A stretch of DNA of 64,000 bases from Rotaria socialis (GCA_905331475.1 CAJNYU010003357.1:62001-126000), one strand, 5' to 3'; counted from the first letter of the stretch, positions 14,453-27,300 are shown. The notes: generated from the sequence alone by a model not told the origin. A program made the numbers and translations.

Positions 14453-16907
14453 GGTTCGAGTAAGAAAAGTTTTGATCACATGTCAAATTTCTATTACTGA
14501 AGAAACTTTTCGCGACTAATCCTCTCTGTTTGATCTCATACTTTGCACACAAACAGCAGTGATAGTTTAGAATAAAGTCCTAAAAGACTTTGTGACTCAA
14601 ACTCGTGCTTCTCTAGCTATGCTAATTTTACTAAACTTCATCATATTGAAGAATATTACGCCAAATAAATAGTGCTACGAAGTTCGCGCCTGAAAATTTC
14701 AACTGAAAGCAATACATTCGCTAGGAGATAGCATATTTTATAAAAAGAATACATTAGTCTATCATACAAACTTTCAAAATATTCTAACTTCTGAAGAATT
14801 TTTTAAAAACAATAACCATTTAAAATTTGTTCTCTAACTTTTAATCTCTACTTACAAACAAGACGTGAGCTCAAGCAGAGGTACCTCGTCAGACACTTAC
14901 ATTAATCTCTTGCTGTTAGACATATTGACTTGGCATAAACGTATACGGTCAATATCTAGCTCACAGTTCATCGGTGAAAACATAGCTCTTGCGTTAATGA
15001 TTTGATGCAATATATTGCCAAGACTATGTTGAACGTTAGTTCTGTTTGTCAGTGTTAGTTTAAATTTTAAGTACAAAACGAGAGTTCAATTGATTATTTA
15101 ATTATCTCTTTGATTCATTAGTGTTTTATCAACTGTAATCTTGCCTCGTAGTGGACCTATATATTCTTGTATTTTCTAAATGGATCCTGTAATAGCCTAC
15201 ATACTAAGATGTTTTCCTATACTCCTTTTATTTTTCAAAAACTGAAGATTTTGGTGGAAATACTCAGGTTTTCTTTTGCTAAAGTGCTTTTCTAATAGTG
15301 TACATATTGTGATTGCTACATTCAGAATCAATCCTACTCTAACCACCAATCTCTATTACCTAGCACAGTTAGACATCGAGTGAACTTTGAGATTTGCTTG
15401 TAGTCTGTATTTCAATATATGAATTAGCTCTTGAAATGTGTACTTTTCTAAAAGTTTATTGGAAAAATTAAAATAATAAGTGAATCTTTCGAATTTCTTT
15501 TTCGCACTACTTTCGTGAATTTTATTTTCATTGATTTTTCGAATTTAAGGTTAAATATAATCCTTAGCATTAAACATGCTTTTTATATAGTAGTCTATTC
15601 TTTATAATCTGATGAGATGACCATCAAGTAATTTAATTAGTTGTCAATTTGACCTTTAATTTTATAGTATCTATCTTTCGCAGGCTTTTAATCCTGATTT
15701 GAAAGGAGAAAACTATATTTCTCGTTGTTTTTCTAACACGGAAGACTTCAAAAAAATGTTTATTTTAATTCTTCTCATTGCAAATGGGAAAAAAGACACG
15801 CCGCTAATACAATCGGAGACATTGTCTTCTATTTGGAATGTTGCTCTCAGTAGTGTAATTGACACTTTTATTTTATTTTCATATTTCGTAAAACAGCTAA
15901 AAAAAGGGGATATATTTACATATGGGGTTGAATTCGAAGACGTTTTTTAAATTAAATATAATTTTTTTTGCATACATTTAACGAAGATCTATATCGAACT
16001 CAACTCGTTAGGTATCATTCGTTTTTGTATTGTTTCTAATCATATATTCTTATAAAATTAAGAAAATAATTTAATCATTCATGTAATTAAATGAATGTTT
16101 CGTCACTGTTGAAGATTATTTTCTGTTTTAGTGTCTGCTAAATAAAAGCTAAAACAACAATACTGTAATCTAAAAAGAGTACCCGACTACCTAGAAGAAC
16201 AATGTCCTTATCAGCATGACTCATGAAAACGATAAAATTCAGTTTGTTGTGGTTTGAAAAATGCGTATTCACGTTTGTAAGTCTTTTAACCTTAGTAACA
16301 TAATTCTAATCCACACATGTATATATGCTACTCGCTGAGTCAATATGCATGACAATGATCTGCTGCTCCGTTCTTAAAAAAGAAACTATAGTTCACCGTG
16401 TTGTATTTGGCACGCGGCAATATATTAGTAGTCTTTTTCGTTCTTTCGTTTGCTTTCTTCAAATTTTTCTTTGTTTTTAGCAGTATCAAAAAATTCAGTA
16501 CTCGTGAGTTACATCAACATTCATTGGCGGAGTATCAGGCCGCTTTGGAAAGAAAAATAAATAAAAGCAAAAAAAAAGGAGAAGCGTATGGAGCAGAGAA
16601 ACCTTTTCGAAAATCGTAATGCAGGAACGCACAACGATAGGACACACTTATCATAACCGATTTGATTTGACAAGAAAGAAAAAACAGTGTCTTAAACGAG
16701 GATGGCAAGTAGATTGAATTGCTGTATAAATATGTTTTATAATAGCTTATCGATCTACAACTTGAATCATTAGAATCTATCGAGATTTAAAAGGACAACA
16801 GGAACAAAAATTGCAAGTTTTGCGATTAGAATAACATTGAAATACCGAGAGTACTGAAATTAAGATATCATATTGTATTAATTTCTTTTTTCTTTCTAGA
16901 AAGCTTC

Positions 16908-17699
16908 ATGGTTGATCTATCAAACTATCCCTATCCATCATACGAATCGAGCAAAGCAGCTGGCGGTATTCTTGCTGCTGTCATCGGTATTTCGATGATT
17001 GCATGGATTTTTCAATCAATTCAAATACGTTTTACACCACGTCGACCTCTCATTCTGCTTCTCGTTTCTCATCTGACTGTCTTCGTTCATCTCGTATTAC
17101 GTGCAGCACTTTCAACTGAGAATCGTAACTCGAGAGCTGGCTTTACAGCCACATCATTCCTAATTGTCATTGGTATGCGCGCTATTATAATAGCAAATTA
17201 CGATTTTCTTACACAAGTGGGTAACCTGAAAAAATGGATGACTCGAGCTATTGCCATAGGACCGGTTCTAGTCGCTGTTACATCAGCTATTCTTATGGCT
17301 CCAGCCAACACATCATCATACAGTGCCGACACAAGAGATAGAAGTTTTCGACTACGACAAGCATCATCTGTTATGGTTCTCATTTTGACTGTTGCCTTCT
17401 ATCCGATTTGGTTTGCGACTAAAGCGATGAAACATATGACAAAATTAGCCATTATTCTTTTGATTATCTCCAGTATCAGTTGTTTATTTGTTTCTATCTA
17501 CCTGGTAATTACATCAGTTGACGTTTACTATGTTGGCTCGAATGACCAAGAATTTTGGTTTTACGTTTTTCAATTCACACCCATCGCCATTGCACTACTG
17601 ACATGGACTATATTGCATCCCAAAAGAACTTTGGAACCAAAACCTGAGCCACCGTCTTCACCAGATGAATCAATGAAACCCATCTCTATCAATATTTAG
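16908..17699 (+). CDS. RTA1-like seven-transmembrane protein, likely acquired from fungi
   Basis: Single-exon frame of 263 aa, unusual here because almost every neighbour has many introns. Seven hydrophobic spans are visible, near residues 19-39, 47-68, 79-98, 113-132, 152-172, 178-202 and 215-236, with a short polar Pro-rich tail. The N-terminus (NYPYPSYESSKAA) resembles the Y-x-P-S start of the fungal RTA1/RSB1 family. The last helix (FWFYVFQFTPIAIALL, then HPKR) matches the FYVFDxxPMxLAL...HPGR signature of that family as I know it. Fungal members are linked to lipid translocation or stress resistance; the substrate here is unknown. An acceptor-like TTTCTAG ends at 16900, so an intron in the 5' UTR is possible. 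AATAAA follows at 17786-17791. The seven-helix topology is firmer than the family call; a divergent animal receptor is the alternative. Confidence 0.62.
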   Translation: MVDLSNYPYPSYESSKAAGGILAAVIGISMIAWIFQSIQIRFTPRRPLILLLVSHLTVFVHLVLRAALSTENRNSRAGFTATSFLIVIGMRAIIIANYDFLTQVGNLKKWMTRAIAIGPVLVAVTSAILMAPANTSSYSADTRDRSFRLRQASSVMVLILTVAFYPIWFATKAMKHMTKLAIILLIISSISCLFVSIYLVITSVDVYYVGSNDQEFWFYVFQFTPIAIALLTWTILHPKRTLEPKPEPPSSPDESMKPISINI

Positions 17700-19323
17700 T
17701 AGTTCAGATATCATTCGAAAAACTAACCATGATCAAAATTCACTATAAACTGTATCAGCGTACGTTTTTGGAGAAATTTTAGAAAAATAAAAATTTTGCA
17801 CATTTCATGTTGTAGTTCAATATTATCAATCATTAACCCGAAATCACGGCAATATTTTATCAAACGTTGTATTTTTTTTTAGTAGAAATATATACGCCTT
17901 TCTCTTACAAGTGCAATATATAAATATGCATATTCGTTGTCATTGAAAAAAATATACCTATATACATATTTAAAGAATGTTTTAGTAGATGTAATAGATT
18001 GAATAATGAGATAAACAAAAACCTCTAGAAAGTTATCTTCATACATAAAGACAAAAATGATTCGTGTTTTCTATGAATCTCATTTAAAACTATCTGAGAA
18101 TATTTTGATACTTATATTTGAATTATAATCGTAATAATAGATAGCTACAACAGTCCAATAAAAATCTCTCAAACAAAAAATGAAGGGAGATGAACGCGTC
18201 CACTGTATACGAGAAGGAAGTGAGCTGTGGAAAAAGTAATTATTCAAAAAAGAATATTAAAGGGTCGCATGAAAGAAAAAGATGAATGAAAAAGGATTCA
18301 TCTATTGATAGTTATAATAGGAATGATACAACTATATATAGCAATAAGAAAAGGTTTAGATCATATTCTTCGTTTTTTACTCTCGGAAACCTAATCTTAA
18401 CGTTCCAGAAGTAAGATATAAGATTTTCAGATTTTTAAATTGGAATATCTGTCTTGTATAGTAGTGTATTGTTCAGTCTGATGAGTGAAGAACTACGAAA
18501 CCCCTGTTTTTTTTATCATGGTCTCGCTATTAGTTTAGTTTTATTTTTTTTGCTGATAGTCTTGATTTCACTTCTAGAAAAACTAAATTTTATAAGAAAG
18601 ATCAGAATATCTTTATTTGAATGTATCATAAATAGGAAACTACAAAATCAATATTTTATCTTACTTAACATTTTCTTGTATTATCTATTTTTGTTGTTGA
18701 GATTTTGTTTTCGCAGTCACGATTTTTACACAAATACAGCTTCTAAATGAATGACTTTCAACCGATTTTTTTACTCAAGGATCACTCAAATTGTATCAGA
18801 TTAAGTACTAGCAAAAAAGATCTTTGGTTCAATTTCGAATCTCAAAAGTATTCCCGAGCGATCAAAAATAGCAATTACAAAGAGTTGTAATGGCATGAAA
18901 ATTCATAGAATAGTTCTTAATCAGAATATGTGGCGGGACCAGTTTCGATTTAAGTCCCAACGGAACCGGCACCAATTCGTAGAAATGAAATTATCTTTCT
19001 CATTTATTCTATCAGATGTCACATTTTAGCTCAACCCGTAATTCTCGTCTTCATACGACATCTTTCGTTAGTCACTATACATTACTCCTCTTTCTATTGC
19101 ATGATTGTGTATTACCTATTTACGTTAAAAAAAAAGAATAATATTGTCTTACTTTTTGGATTATTGTTCTTTACTTACACATGTTTTGCGTTTTTCTTTC
19201 AACATATTGTTATTAACAACATTAATATGTTCATACGAAGTTAAATAATTGCTATTAAACCTAGATAATATCATTTATGGATATATTTTATATATTATTT
19301 TTCTCATTAAAGATTGTATAACC
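17700..19323. other. Intergenic region, no gene seen
   Basis: AT-rich spacer between the RTA1-like gene and AMFR. A hydrophobic 98-codon frame at 18454-18750 has the composition expected of T-rich DNA and no splice or homology support. Confidence 0.6.
17786..17791 (+). terminator. Poly(A) signal after the RTA1-like gene
   Basis: AATAAA lies 87 nt after the stop codon. Confidence 0.5.
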
Positions 19324-22300
19324 ATGCCTGTACGCCTCCGATATTTATTACACCGTTTACCATTACCATCACTTCAATATTATACATTGCTTAGTATTTC
19401 TTTATTATTTGCAAATATTCTCTACTATCATCATTTAATTCAAGTGAATGTTAAAAATTTTACGAATGAAACAAATATCAATGGGACAGTATTTGTTACT
19501 GATGCGAAACCTTTTTCATATGCATATATTCAAGCACTTGTATCCATACTTATATCTCAAACATTATCCCTTCTAGTAGGACAACTAGATAATTTCTTTT
19601 TTTATAATAAAAACAAAAAAATTATTTTCTGTAATTTAGATACTTGTTAATGCGATATATTGTTCATTTGGATTATTTGTTAAATATGTACAAGAATTAG
19701 TCTTTGGCGAAATACGTTTGGTTGAATTACAACGAATAAAAGAAAAATTTTGGAATTATGCATTTTATAAATTTTGTTTTCTATTCGGTGTACTTGGTTT
19801 AGAAAATCTGAATGAACTTGTATTATGGATATCGTGGTTTTCATTTTTAGCCTGTGCACTTCTTCTATGCCAATTATCGAAAGATCGTTTTGAACTGGTA
19901 AATTCTTTTAGTATTTCTTCGAAATAAAAATTTCTTTTTTCTGCTAAATAGTTATCAGTTTCGGCATCGATACGTCGCCGACCACTTGTCAAAATTCTTT
20001 GTTTACTTATATCATTACTTGCAATATCCTCAATTTTATTAACAATTTGTTTTCTTGTTGGTTTAAAATATGGTGGTTTATCAATATTTTTCTTTATGCT
20101 AGCTGAAACAATTTTATTAATACTCGATATATGTTATCTTCTATTTAAATACACATTTCAATATCATATATTTGAACAACAAGAGCAAAACCCATTATCA
20201 GCATCGAATGAACATCGTTCTTATATGATTTATTATATTGAATTTTTATATCATGTAATTACTTTAATTATTGACATAATACATAATTTACAAATGTTAT
20301 TTTATCATCAAACATTTATGTCAATGTCATCGTTAATATTTTTTATGCAACTTAAACCATTATTTAATGAATTAACACAACGTTTAAAACGACATAAATC
20401 ATATCGTAATGCAATGATACGAATGGAAAAGAAGTATCCATTGTTAACGAAATATGATTTAGAACAAAAATATATGAAACAAAATCATGTATCAAGTTTA
20501 GATGAAGTTTGTTCGATTTGTTGGGAAAAATTTGAAAAAGCAAGATGTTTACCATGTAAGATAAATAGAATACGTCAACTAATTGATGTTTTTTTGTTGT
20601 TGTTGTTGTTGTTGCTGTAAGGGATTAAAGTACTCAGAATAATGATTATGAGTATAAAAATAGAAAAGTAAATAGTTTCCTTTTTTGATGGCAAGTCTCA
20701 TAGTCGGGTAAATAAAGCACGCAACGGAACTGATAACAAAATCTTTGCAGAAACTCGCCGTTGAAATCTTTAATCTATGCAGGGAAATAGGATGCAGACT
20801 CATAAGATGTTTATCTTATGAATTTAGTTTAGAAGACATGAATATTTCAATAAATTTTTAAATCAAACAAAAATAGTTATTTTCAGTAGTGCGTAGGTAA
20901 AGTAGACATTGCGCAGATAGTTTATAATATGAATAAATGAGGAAACATCGGATTCGCATCCGATTGTTACGTGTACTGCAGAAACTGAGTCGCTTTATAT
21001 ATGTTTTGAATAATTCTGAGAAAAAAGTTTTTTTTTGAAAAAATCCCTGTACACTCCTCCTCAAGGATGACCTGATCAGCCATTTCTTGACGGATCCTTC
21101 TCATCTTCGAACTCGACTAAGATATTGATGGATCATTCTGAGCGCAAAATTTCAAGACAATTGGATGAGGCTTTCAAGAGTTATCATGTTAACGACCGGA
21201 CACACTGACGGAATCTAGAGTGCACTCAGTTTTTGAGTACACAAGAATGATTTCATTTACAAAACGTAATTTCACGTTTTTTCTGTAAATGATATTCATT
21301 TCAGGATCAAATGAGGGCGATTGTCAGCAGCTGCTGGATGATTGGTTTTGAGACTGTTTAGCAGCTGTTATTGGTTGTTTACGACAAAACTGCACCCAAG
21401 GGGATCGATTTATTGCTAGTTTAAGATCATACGCTGTATAAATAGTAATGTATTCGCTTTCGAAACTAGTTTTCTGGAAATCTAACGCTAACAAAATATT
21501 CTGTATCTTATTTACACCGAAGGAGACAGATTTTTAGTGAGTGTTCAAGATCGAGATTTCGTTTATTGGAAAATCTTTTGATCTTATATATATATATATA
21601 TATATATATAATTCAGTATTGAATGATAATTACGAGTTGAAGTTATTCAAAGACAAATTTTCTACTCCATCCCGAAATTCGCTAATATTCGAATGGAAAT
21701 CTCAACATATATTGAAAAACAGAGAAATATTCTGATTGTAATTAATGCAAAAACAAAAAATGAACGAATACTTTATTTCTATTACATCAGGTGGTCATTT
21801 ATTTCATCAAAATTGTTTACGAAGTTGGCTGGAACAAGATACAACGTGTCCAATATGTCGTGTATCTCTACAAGAAGATAACGTACAACAAACTCCTAAT
21901 GTTCCTATTGCACCTCCGGCAACACCTAATTTTCTTCTTTGGCCATCTTTAATTCTTGCACGCCGTCCACCAAATGTACTTGGCTTACCTGATACAAATG
22001 TTCAACGTCCACCAGGCAATCATTTGTTTCGTTTCGATGGCAGTCGATATTCATCTTGGTTACCGAGTTTTTCAATTGAAATCAATCATAATTTTCCATT
22101 TCGTCTTGGTCGTGCACGTCTTACTGATGTACAATTGACAAGTACAGCGCAAAGTATACAACAAATATTTCCACAAGTGTCATATGAAATTATTCTTGCC
22201 GATTTACAACAAACACAGTCAATTGATGCAACTATTGAGAATATTATGGACCATCGTATTCAAACTGAACCCCAACCAGCTCATAATCAACATGATACAT

Positions 22301-22713
22301 CAGGCTCAGAAGAATCTTCATATACATCGTCATCATCGGCGGCATCATCAGTTTCATCTTCAGAAGCTGGCGAATCAGTTGATACAGATGTATTGTAAGT
22401 ATAACGTATAAGTAAAAAATAGATATTGCTTACTATGATATTTTCAGATCTGATTTACCGCGAACAACACAACCAGATGAATTAGTCGATAATGATGATA
22501 GTGAAAATTTCACATGGCCATTAGATCCTCAACTCTCATTAGTTAGTCGAAAGCAATTATTAATTGCACATATGCGAAGGTAGATATCAGCGGGCTTTAA
22601 TTGAAGACTTTGATTTACACAAACATATAATTTGTATGTTTAGACGATTTCTTGAACACGAACGTCGCAGTCAATTAGCAACAAAAAAGTCAGACTTAAT
22701 ATCTGACAATTAA
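19324..22713 (+). CDS. AMFR: AMFR/gp78-type ER ubiquitin ligase
   Basis: Multi-pass ER-membrane E3 ligase of ER-associated degradation that works with the E2 UBE2G2. Six exons: 19324-19575, 19640-19897, 19952-20555, 21791-22394, 22448-22579, 22644-22713; 1920 nt, 639 aa (human 643). The membrane domain fills about residues 1-320, with conserved RLVELQRIKEKFWNYAFYK. The RING is complete: C357, C360, C372, H374, H377, C380, C391, C394. Next comes FRFDGSRYSSWLPSF, as in gp78. A CUE domain lies at about 485-527 with FPQ at 498-500. A Ser-rich acidic linker follows, then a basic helix (KQLLIAHMRRRFLEHERR) where gp78 has its UBE2G2-binding region. The chain stops soon after, so the p97-binding VIM of human gp78 seems absent. 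A 1235-bp intron splits the RING at C372. The ATG chosen gives MPVRLRYLLHRLP, like human MPLLFLERFP. Confidence 0.95.
20556..21790 (+). other. Long AMFR intron with microsatellites
   Basis: This 1235-bp GT-AG intron is about twenty times longer than the other AMFR introns and interrupts the RING codon for C372. It contains a (TTG)n run near 20585-20618 and a (TA)n run near 21585-21610. Open frames inside it show no domain. A transposon remnant could explain its length, but I see no clean terminal repeats. Confidence 0.75.
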
Positions 22714-22761
22714 AGCCACACATAATTCTTTTTCTTTTTGTTTATATGTAAATTCCAAGAC

Positions 22762-22767
22762 AATAAA
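22762..22767 (+). terminator. AMFR poly(A) signal AATAAA
   Basis: AATAAA lies 49 nt after the AMFR stop and 209 nt before the SNF8 start. Confidence 0.55.
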
Positions 22768-22975
22768 CAGTGTTTTTTTGTTCTTCTATGTTTAGGCTAA
22801 GGCAACTGATTCTCTTTGTATGTCTATAAAATCAATAAGTCTTTATTTCTCTGAGTTGTTTACGATTCAGTAAAAAAAAGACAAAAATACAAAACCGCTA
22901 TTGTTCGTCTTTATTTCTAATAAACATTGCTGAAAAATATTTTTAGTATCTTGATATTATTTCTATTGTAGAATA

Positions 22976-24274
22976 ATGAGTCGAAGAGTTGGTATCGGCG
23001 CGATTCAGCAGCAAATGCTTCAAAAAGTATGAGAAGTTTTATTAGAAGTATTTTAATCATTACTTCATACTCTTTTAGGCAAAGTTCAATGAAAAAGGTT
23101 CAGAACTTGCACGTGATCATTTAGAAAAGGTATTTTAGTTTAACACTTTTCGAAATAATTCTCTCATGTAAGACTCGCTTTTCGATTGATGCCATGAAGA
23201 ACTAAATGAGCTAAGAACAGCTCATGTCTTTAGTTTTCTATCAACACATAGGACAAACTTGATCTTAGATTATTGATGATAGTAAAGAAACCATAATGTC
23301 TGCGAGTTAAACCTTGCAAAAGTAGGCTGTCATCATTGAGAACAATCAGGGACGTTTTTTCCTATCGCATTACTTATCTGATAGCATGCTGGCTAAGATT
23401 TGTTGATGTACAGAAAACGCGTAAATTAGCTGCTTTTATCTCAGTGATATAGCTATTATTAGTTGAAGAGAAGGTGTTAGATTAATGAATCTACACGAGT
23501 TGAAAGAATACTAAACCTGGAGTAAACTTTTGTTATCTCTACATTATATTTCTAAATTTAGCTTGCTCAACAATTCGAAGTATTTCGTGCTAATTTGGAA
23601 AAATTTGCTGAGAAACACAAGAATGAAATAAAAAAAGATGTTGCATTTCGGCGGCAATTTCAAGATATGTGTGCGACTGTTGGTGTTGATCCACTTGCAT
23701 GTACAAAGATCATTTAATTTTGCGTAAAATAATGCGTTTCTATTTTACAGCAAGTAAAGGTTTTTGGTCACAAGTTCTTGGTGTTGGTGATTTCTATTAT
23801 GAATTAGCTGTACAAATTGTTGAAGTATGTGTTGCAACAAGTGCACAAAATGGTGGCCTAATTTCGCTTGATGAACTTCTAATACGTCTTCGGAAAGCTC
23901 GTGGAAAATCTCGTTCAGCACAAGATGTTTCACATGATGATATTTTACGTGCGATTAAAAAATTGCGCGCACTTGGCGATGGTTTTAGTGTGATTGAGCC
24001 AACGAACGGTCAAGGACGTGTACTTGTACAATCGATACCAGGTGAATTAAGTATGGATCATACAGCAATATTAAATTCACTTCAAACACGTTCGAGTTTT
24101 ACGGTTGAGCAATTACGCGAGCAATTCAAATGGTCAGATGATCGAATAAAAGCCGCTATTGATTTCATGATCAAAGAAGGTCTGGTGTGGGTTGATAATA
24201 ATGGACGTAATACAGAATACTATTTGCCTGGTTTGTTCACTGCACAGCGTGTGACAGCCGGCGAAAGTTTTTAA
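22976..24274 (+). CDS. SNF8: SNF8/VPS22 (EAP30), ESCRT-II subunit
   Basis: ESCRT-II core subunit that helps sort ubiquitylated membrane cargo into multivesicular bodies. Four exons: 22976-23026, 23079-23129, 23562-23700, 23751-24274; 765 nt, 254 aa (human 258). Features in order are a basic start (MSRRVGIGAI), an N-terminal helical region, the very conserved QFQDMCATVGVDPLAS, then GFWSQVLGVGDFYYELAVQI and two winged-helix domains ending in TEYYLPGLFT. The start sits four bases after an acceptor-like TTCTATTGTAG, which may be a trans-splice or 5' UTR acceptor. Intron 2 is 432 bp, long for this window. The stop codon overlaps an AATAAA (24273-24278), so the 3' UTR must be very short or use a later signal. 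Confidence 0.96.
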
Positions 24275-24278
24275 TAAA
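24273..24278 (+). terminator. AATAAA overlapping the SNF8 stop codon
   Basis: The hexamer uses the last two bases of the TAA stop. If used, it leaves almost no 3' UTR before the TBCCD1 start at 24344. Confidence 0.45.
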
Positions 24279-24343
24279 ATATATTTTATTCTAATTCTTT
24301 TTGTAAAATTTGTGATTTCCATGTATTTTTCACTGAATTTCAG

Positions 24344-27300
24344 ATGTCTGAAAATCAGCATACAAGTGATAATCGACACCATCTGGCTATATGGTGTCGC
24401 GCTGAAGTATTTACATTTGGTGCCTTGACAACACCACCACCACCTGATATTACACCTGCCGTAAGTGATCTCGACAAGGAAGGGACACAAGACAATACTG
24501 AATTTTCATCCCTATCCAAAATTAGAATCATTTTACGTATCTTTCGAAAAAAAGACGGTATTTTCAAGTAAACCCAGGGTCCATGCCTACCATTCCACAG
24601 CTCATTTCCATGTAATTTGGATGATTTCCTTGCTTACTAGTACTTATGAACTATGCTGTAGATAATTTACTTTCTTTTTTTCTTTATAGAGTTTAAAATC
24701 GATTGTCAAATATATGAAAAAAAGTAGTACTGCTGGTTATCCAAAAATGAAGTAAGTGTTTATTCTATTAATCAAGATTTTTGATTTCTAGAACGTTTCT
24801 TTTTGTTAGTTATATGCTTTGGCGACATATTGCTTGTTCTAAATTGCATATGTCCGAAGAATTAGCATGGATGTAAGTTTCAATTGATTGATCGAATGAG
24901 TAGCATCATCGTATTTTTATAGGTATTTTGAAACATATAGTATGTTAACAAATACATCGGCTCAACGTCGGATACAAACAGATATTCAAATGGCCAAAGC
25001 CAGTACTACGGCTGAGATCGGTGAATTACAATATTGAATGTTTTTGTTGAAATATTTTCTTTTTTTTTCATTTTTATAGAGCGACTAAAAGATTCGCGAA
25101 AAGTTGATAGTCTTGCTTTTATTCTTCTATTATTTCTTCAGTCATTCCATCAAATTGATCTGAAATCAACACTTTCTCGTGACGAGTGAGTTGCTAGTTT
25201 AATTTATTTTAAATATGTTCTTGAATTTAATTACTTTAGGTGGCCAAGTCGTAAACGAAATTCTGATTTAGACGCTCGAAAAAATCGAGTATGCATTTCA
25301 TTGTTTGCTCGAGAACAAAAAATCCATAAACTATTATTTTAGATTTATGACGAACAAAGTCATCAATTATTTCTTCAAGCACATTTAGATGATCTATTAA
25401 ATATCGTATCAGAAACGTCTGGTAATCGAAAAAATCTAATATGAAGTTAATTATTTTGTTTTTCGTATTTAAGAATCAAATAATCATGAAAATGTTCAGT
25501 CGGCCACGTTAAGTATGGATGCAGTTACTGCTCTTAGTTATATATTCGAAGGAACTCTTCATGATAGTCTTCGAAAAATTGTTCCATTACATGTTATTCT
25601 TCAAAATGCACCAATTCAACATGAAATCGGCGTGGTAAGAATTATTATTTGTTTTCTTATTTGAGCGCGGAGTCTCCAGACTAAAGGATAGATATTTAAA
25701 GAATCTTACAGGTTTAAATTCTTGTACGTGAATTACCTGTAGGATTTAGTAAAATCAGATTTCAATACCGCATACCTTATGTCGATCATTTGTTAAGACG
25801 AAAAATAAAATTTATCGTTTTTATTCTACAGAATAAATCGGTTGTTCCTTTCAAAAATCTATCGAATTTAATACGTCGTTCACTTATTGCAAATCCATTT
25901 CAAGTTGGACAAACAATGAAACGTGGAACACTTTTACCATTGCCATTTAACAGTTAGTGTTTTTACACTTCTGAGCTTAAGATTTTTATGAATATAAACT
26001 GATTTAGATCCAACACACGAACAAAGATCTGGCCGAGTTCTGTGTAATGCGAATTTTGCAGATGAATCGTAAGAGGATTTTATTTTATTTTGATCTAGAT
26101 AATACTGGTAATTTGTTTTTTGTTTTCGTTTAGTCATCGATTTGTATTGATGACAATGATTAATCGGTCATTAAGTGATCAGGTGAGTCAGTCAAGCAAA
26201 ATAAGTTGTTTTGATTATCAAGGTTTTCATGACTGTGTTGACTGGGAAAAAATAAAAAATAAAGATTTTGTGTAAATAAAAAAATACTGCAGTAAACTGT
26301 TTTGAGTATTATGATTCGATCAAAGGAAATTCATAAAATTGAGACTTTACTTCCTTATCATCAAAATTGTTTTGGTCTTTCTCGAAGAATGTCTCAGTAG
26401 GAGTCGCATGCGTACGATTCCTTTTTTTTGTGTTTATTACTAAAATATTTGTTCGATACCATATTTCATTCATTTTGAAAATCTATCTAATGATCGAATA
26501 TATTTTGTTTTAGCAATCGACTGAAATTACTAATTCAGAATTTCGTATTCATCGGTGCAGTTATTCATATATTTATATACTTGCTCCATTACGGTAATCT
26601 ATTTGAGCGAATACTTAAATTTGTTTTTCTTTACATACTTTCGTATAGATGCGTTGAAGTTCGTAAATGTCATAATGTAACAATTGTTCTTGGAGCTGTT
26701 GAAACAACATTAAAAGTTACAGATTGCGAAAATGTATCAATATCTGCTGTATGCCGTCGATTACTCATAAGGTAATTGTTTTCAAACACAATTTAACACG
26801 ATCGCTGAAGTATCGAAGTTGAACTTTCCGAACGAGTATCTATAAATGTCGAATAAATTTGATTGACAAAGTCGCGTTTCTCATGTTAATCCCACATGAA
26901 TTTCGTGAGCAACTATTGCAATTGAACGTCTTTGTTTTTAGTCAATGTCGGTCATCATCATTTTATATTCATACGCCAACACGACCATTAATACAATTAA
27001 ATTGTGCAAGTTTACTCTTTGCACCATACAATGCGTCGCATATTGAATTGCCTGAGCAAATGGAACGTGTTGGCCTTTGCAAAGAACTTAACCTATGGAA
27101 TAAACCATTGGTTACACATCCAGCTGGTTATGTTGATGAACAACCTTGGTCACTTCTTCCACCGGATGATTTCTATCCAATTAGTTCAATTCGATTAGAA
27201 GATCAACAAACAGTAGCTTAGAATTTTATAATCGATAAAATGAAGCATTTTATTTCTCTATCTTTAGGATGGTTTAATTCCACTTCCATCAGAATATCAA

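Larger units (their letters stand above)
9742..16907. other. 7.2 kb gene-poor region
   Basis: No convincing exon chain on either strand. Open frames of 60-100 codons occur (for example near 10053-10352, 14211-14519 and 15699-15950) but lack recognisable domains, splice links or start context. The region holds the ACGGCCGT-rich hairpin at about 12870-13075 and a small related hairpin near 14432-14452. Just before the next gene, TTTCTTTCTAG at 16890-16900 looks like a splice acceptor, so a 5' UTR intron of that gene may begin in this region. Confidence 0.55.

Noticed and set aside
14211..14519. 102-codon plus-strand frame
   Set aside because: It overlaps the small GATACGG palindrome and reads as mixed low-complexity residues without any family pattern.
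15699..15950. 83-codon plus-strand frame preceded by an acceptor-like TTTCGCAG
   Set aside because: No upstream exon with a matching phase was found and no family is recognisable.
18454..18750. Hydrophobic 98-codon frame between the RTA1-like gene and AMFR
   Set aside because: T-rich DNA translates to Phe/Leu/Ile by chance; no conserved motif and no clear start.
24355..24567. Minus-strand frame opposite the first TBCCD1 exon
   Set aside because: Antisense shadow of a well-supported coding exon.
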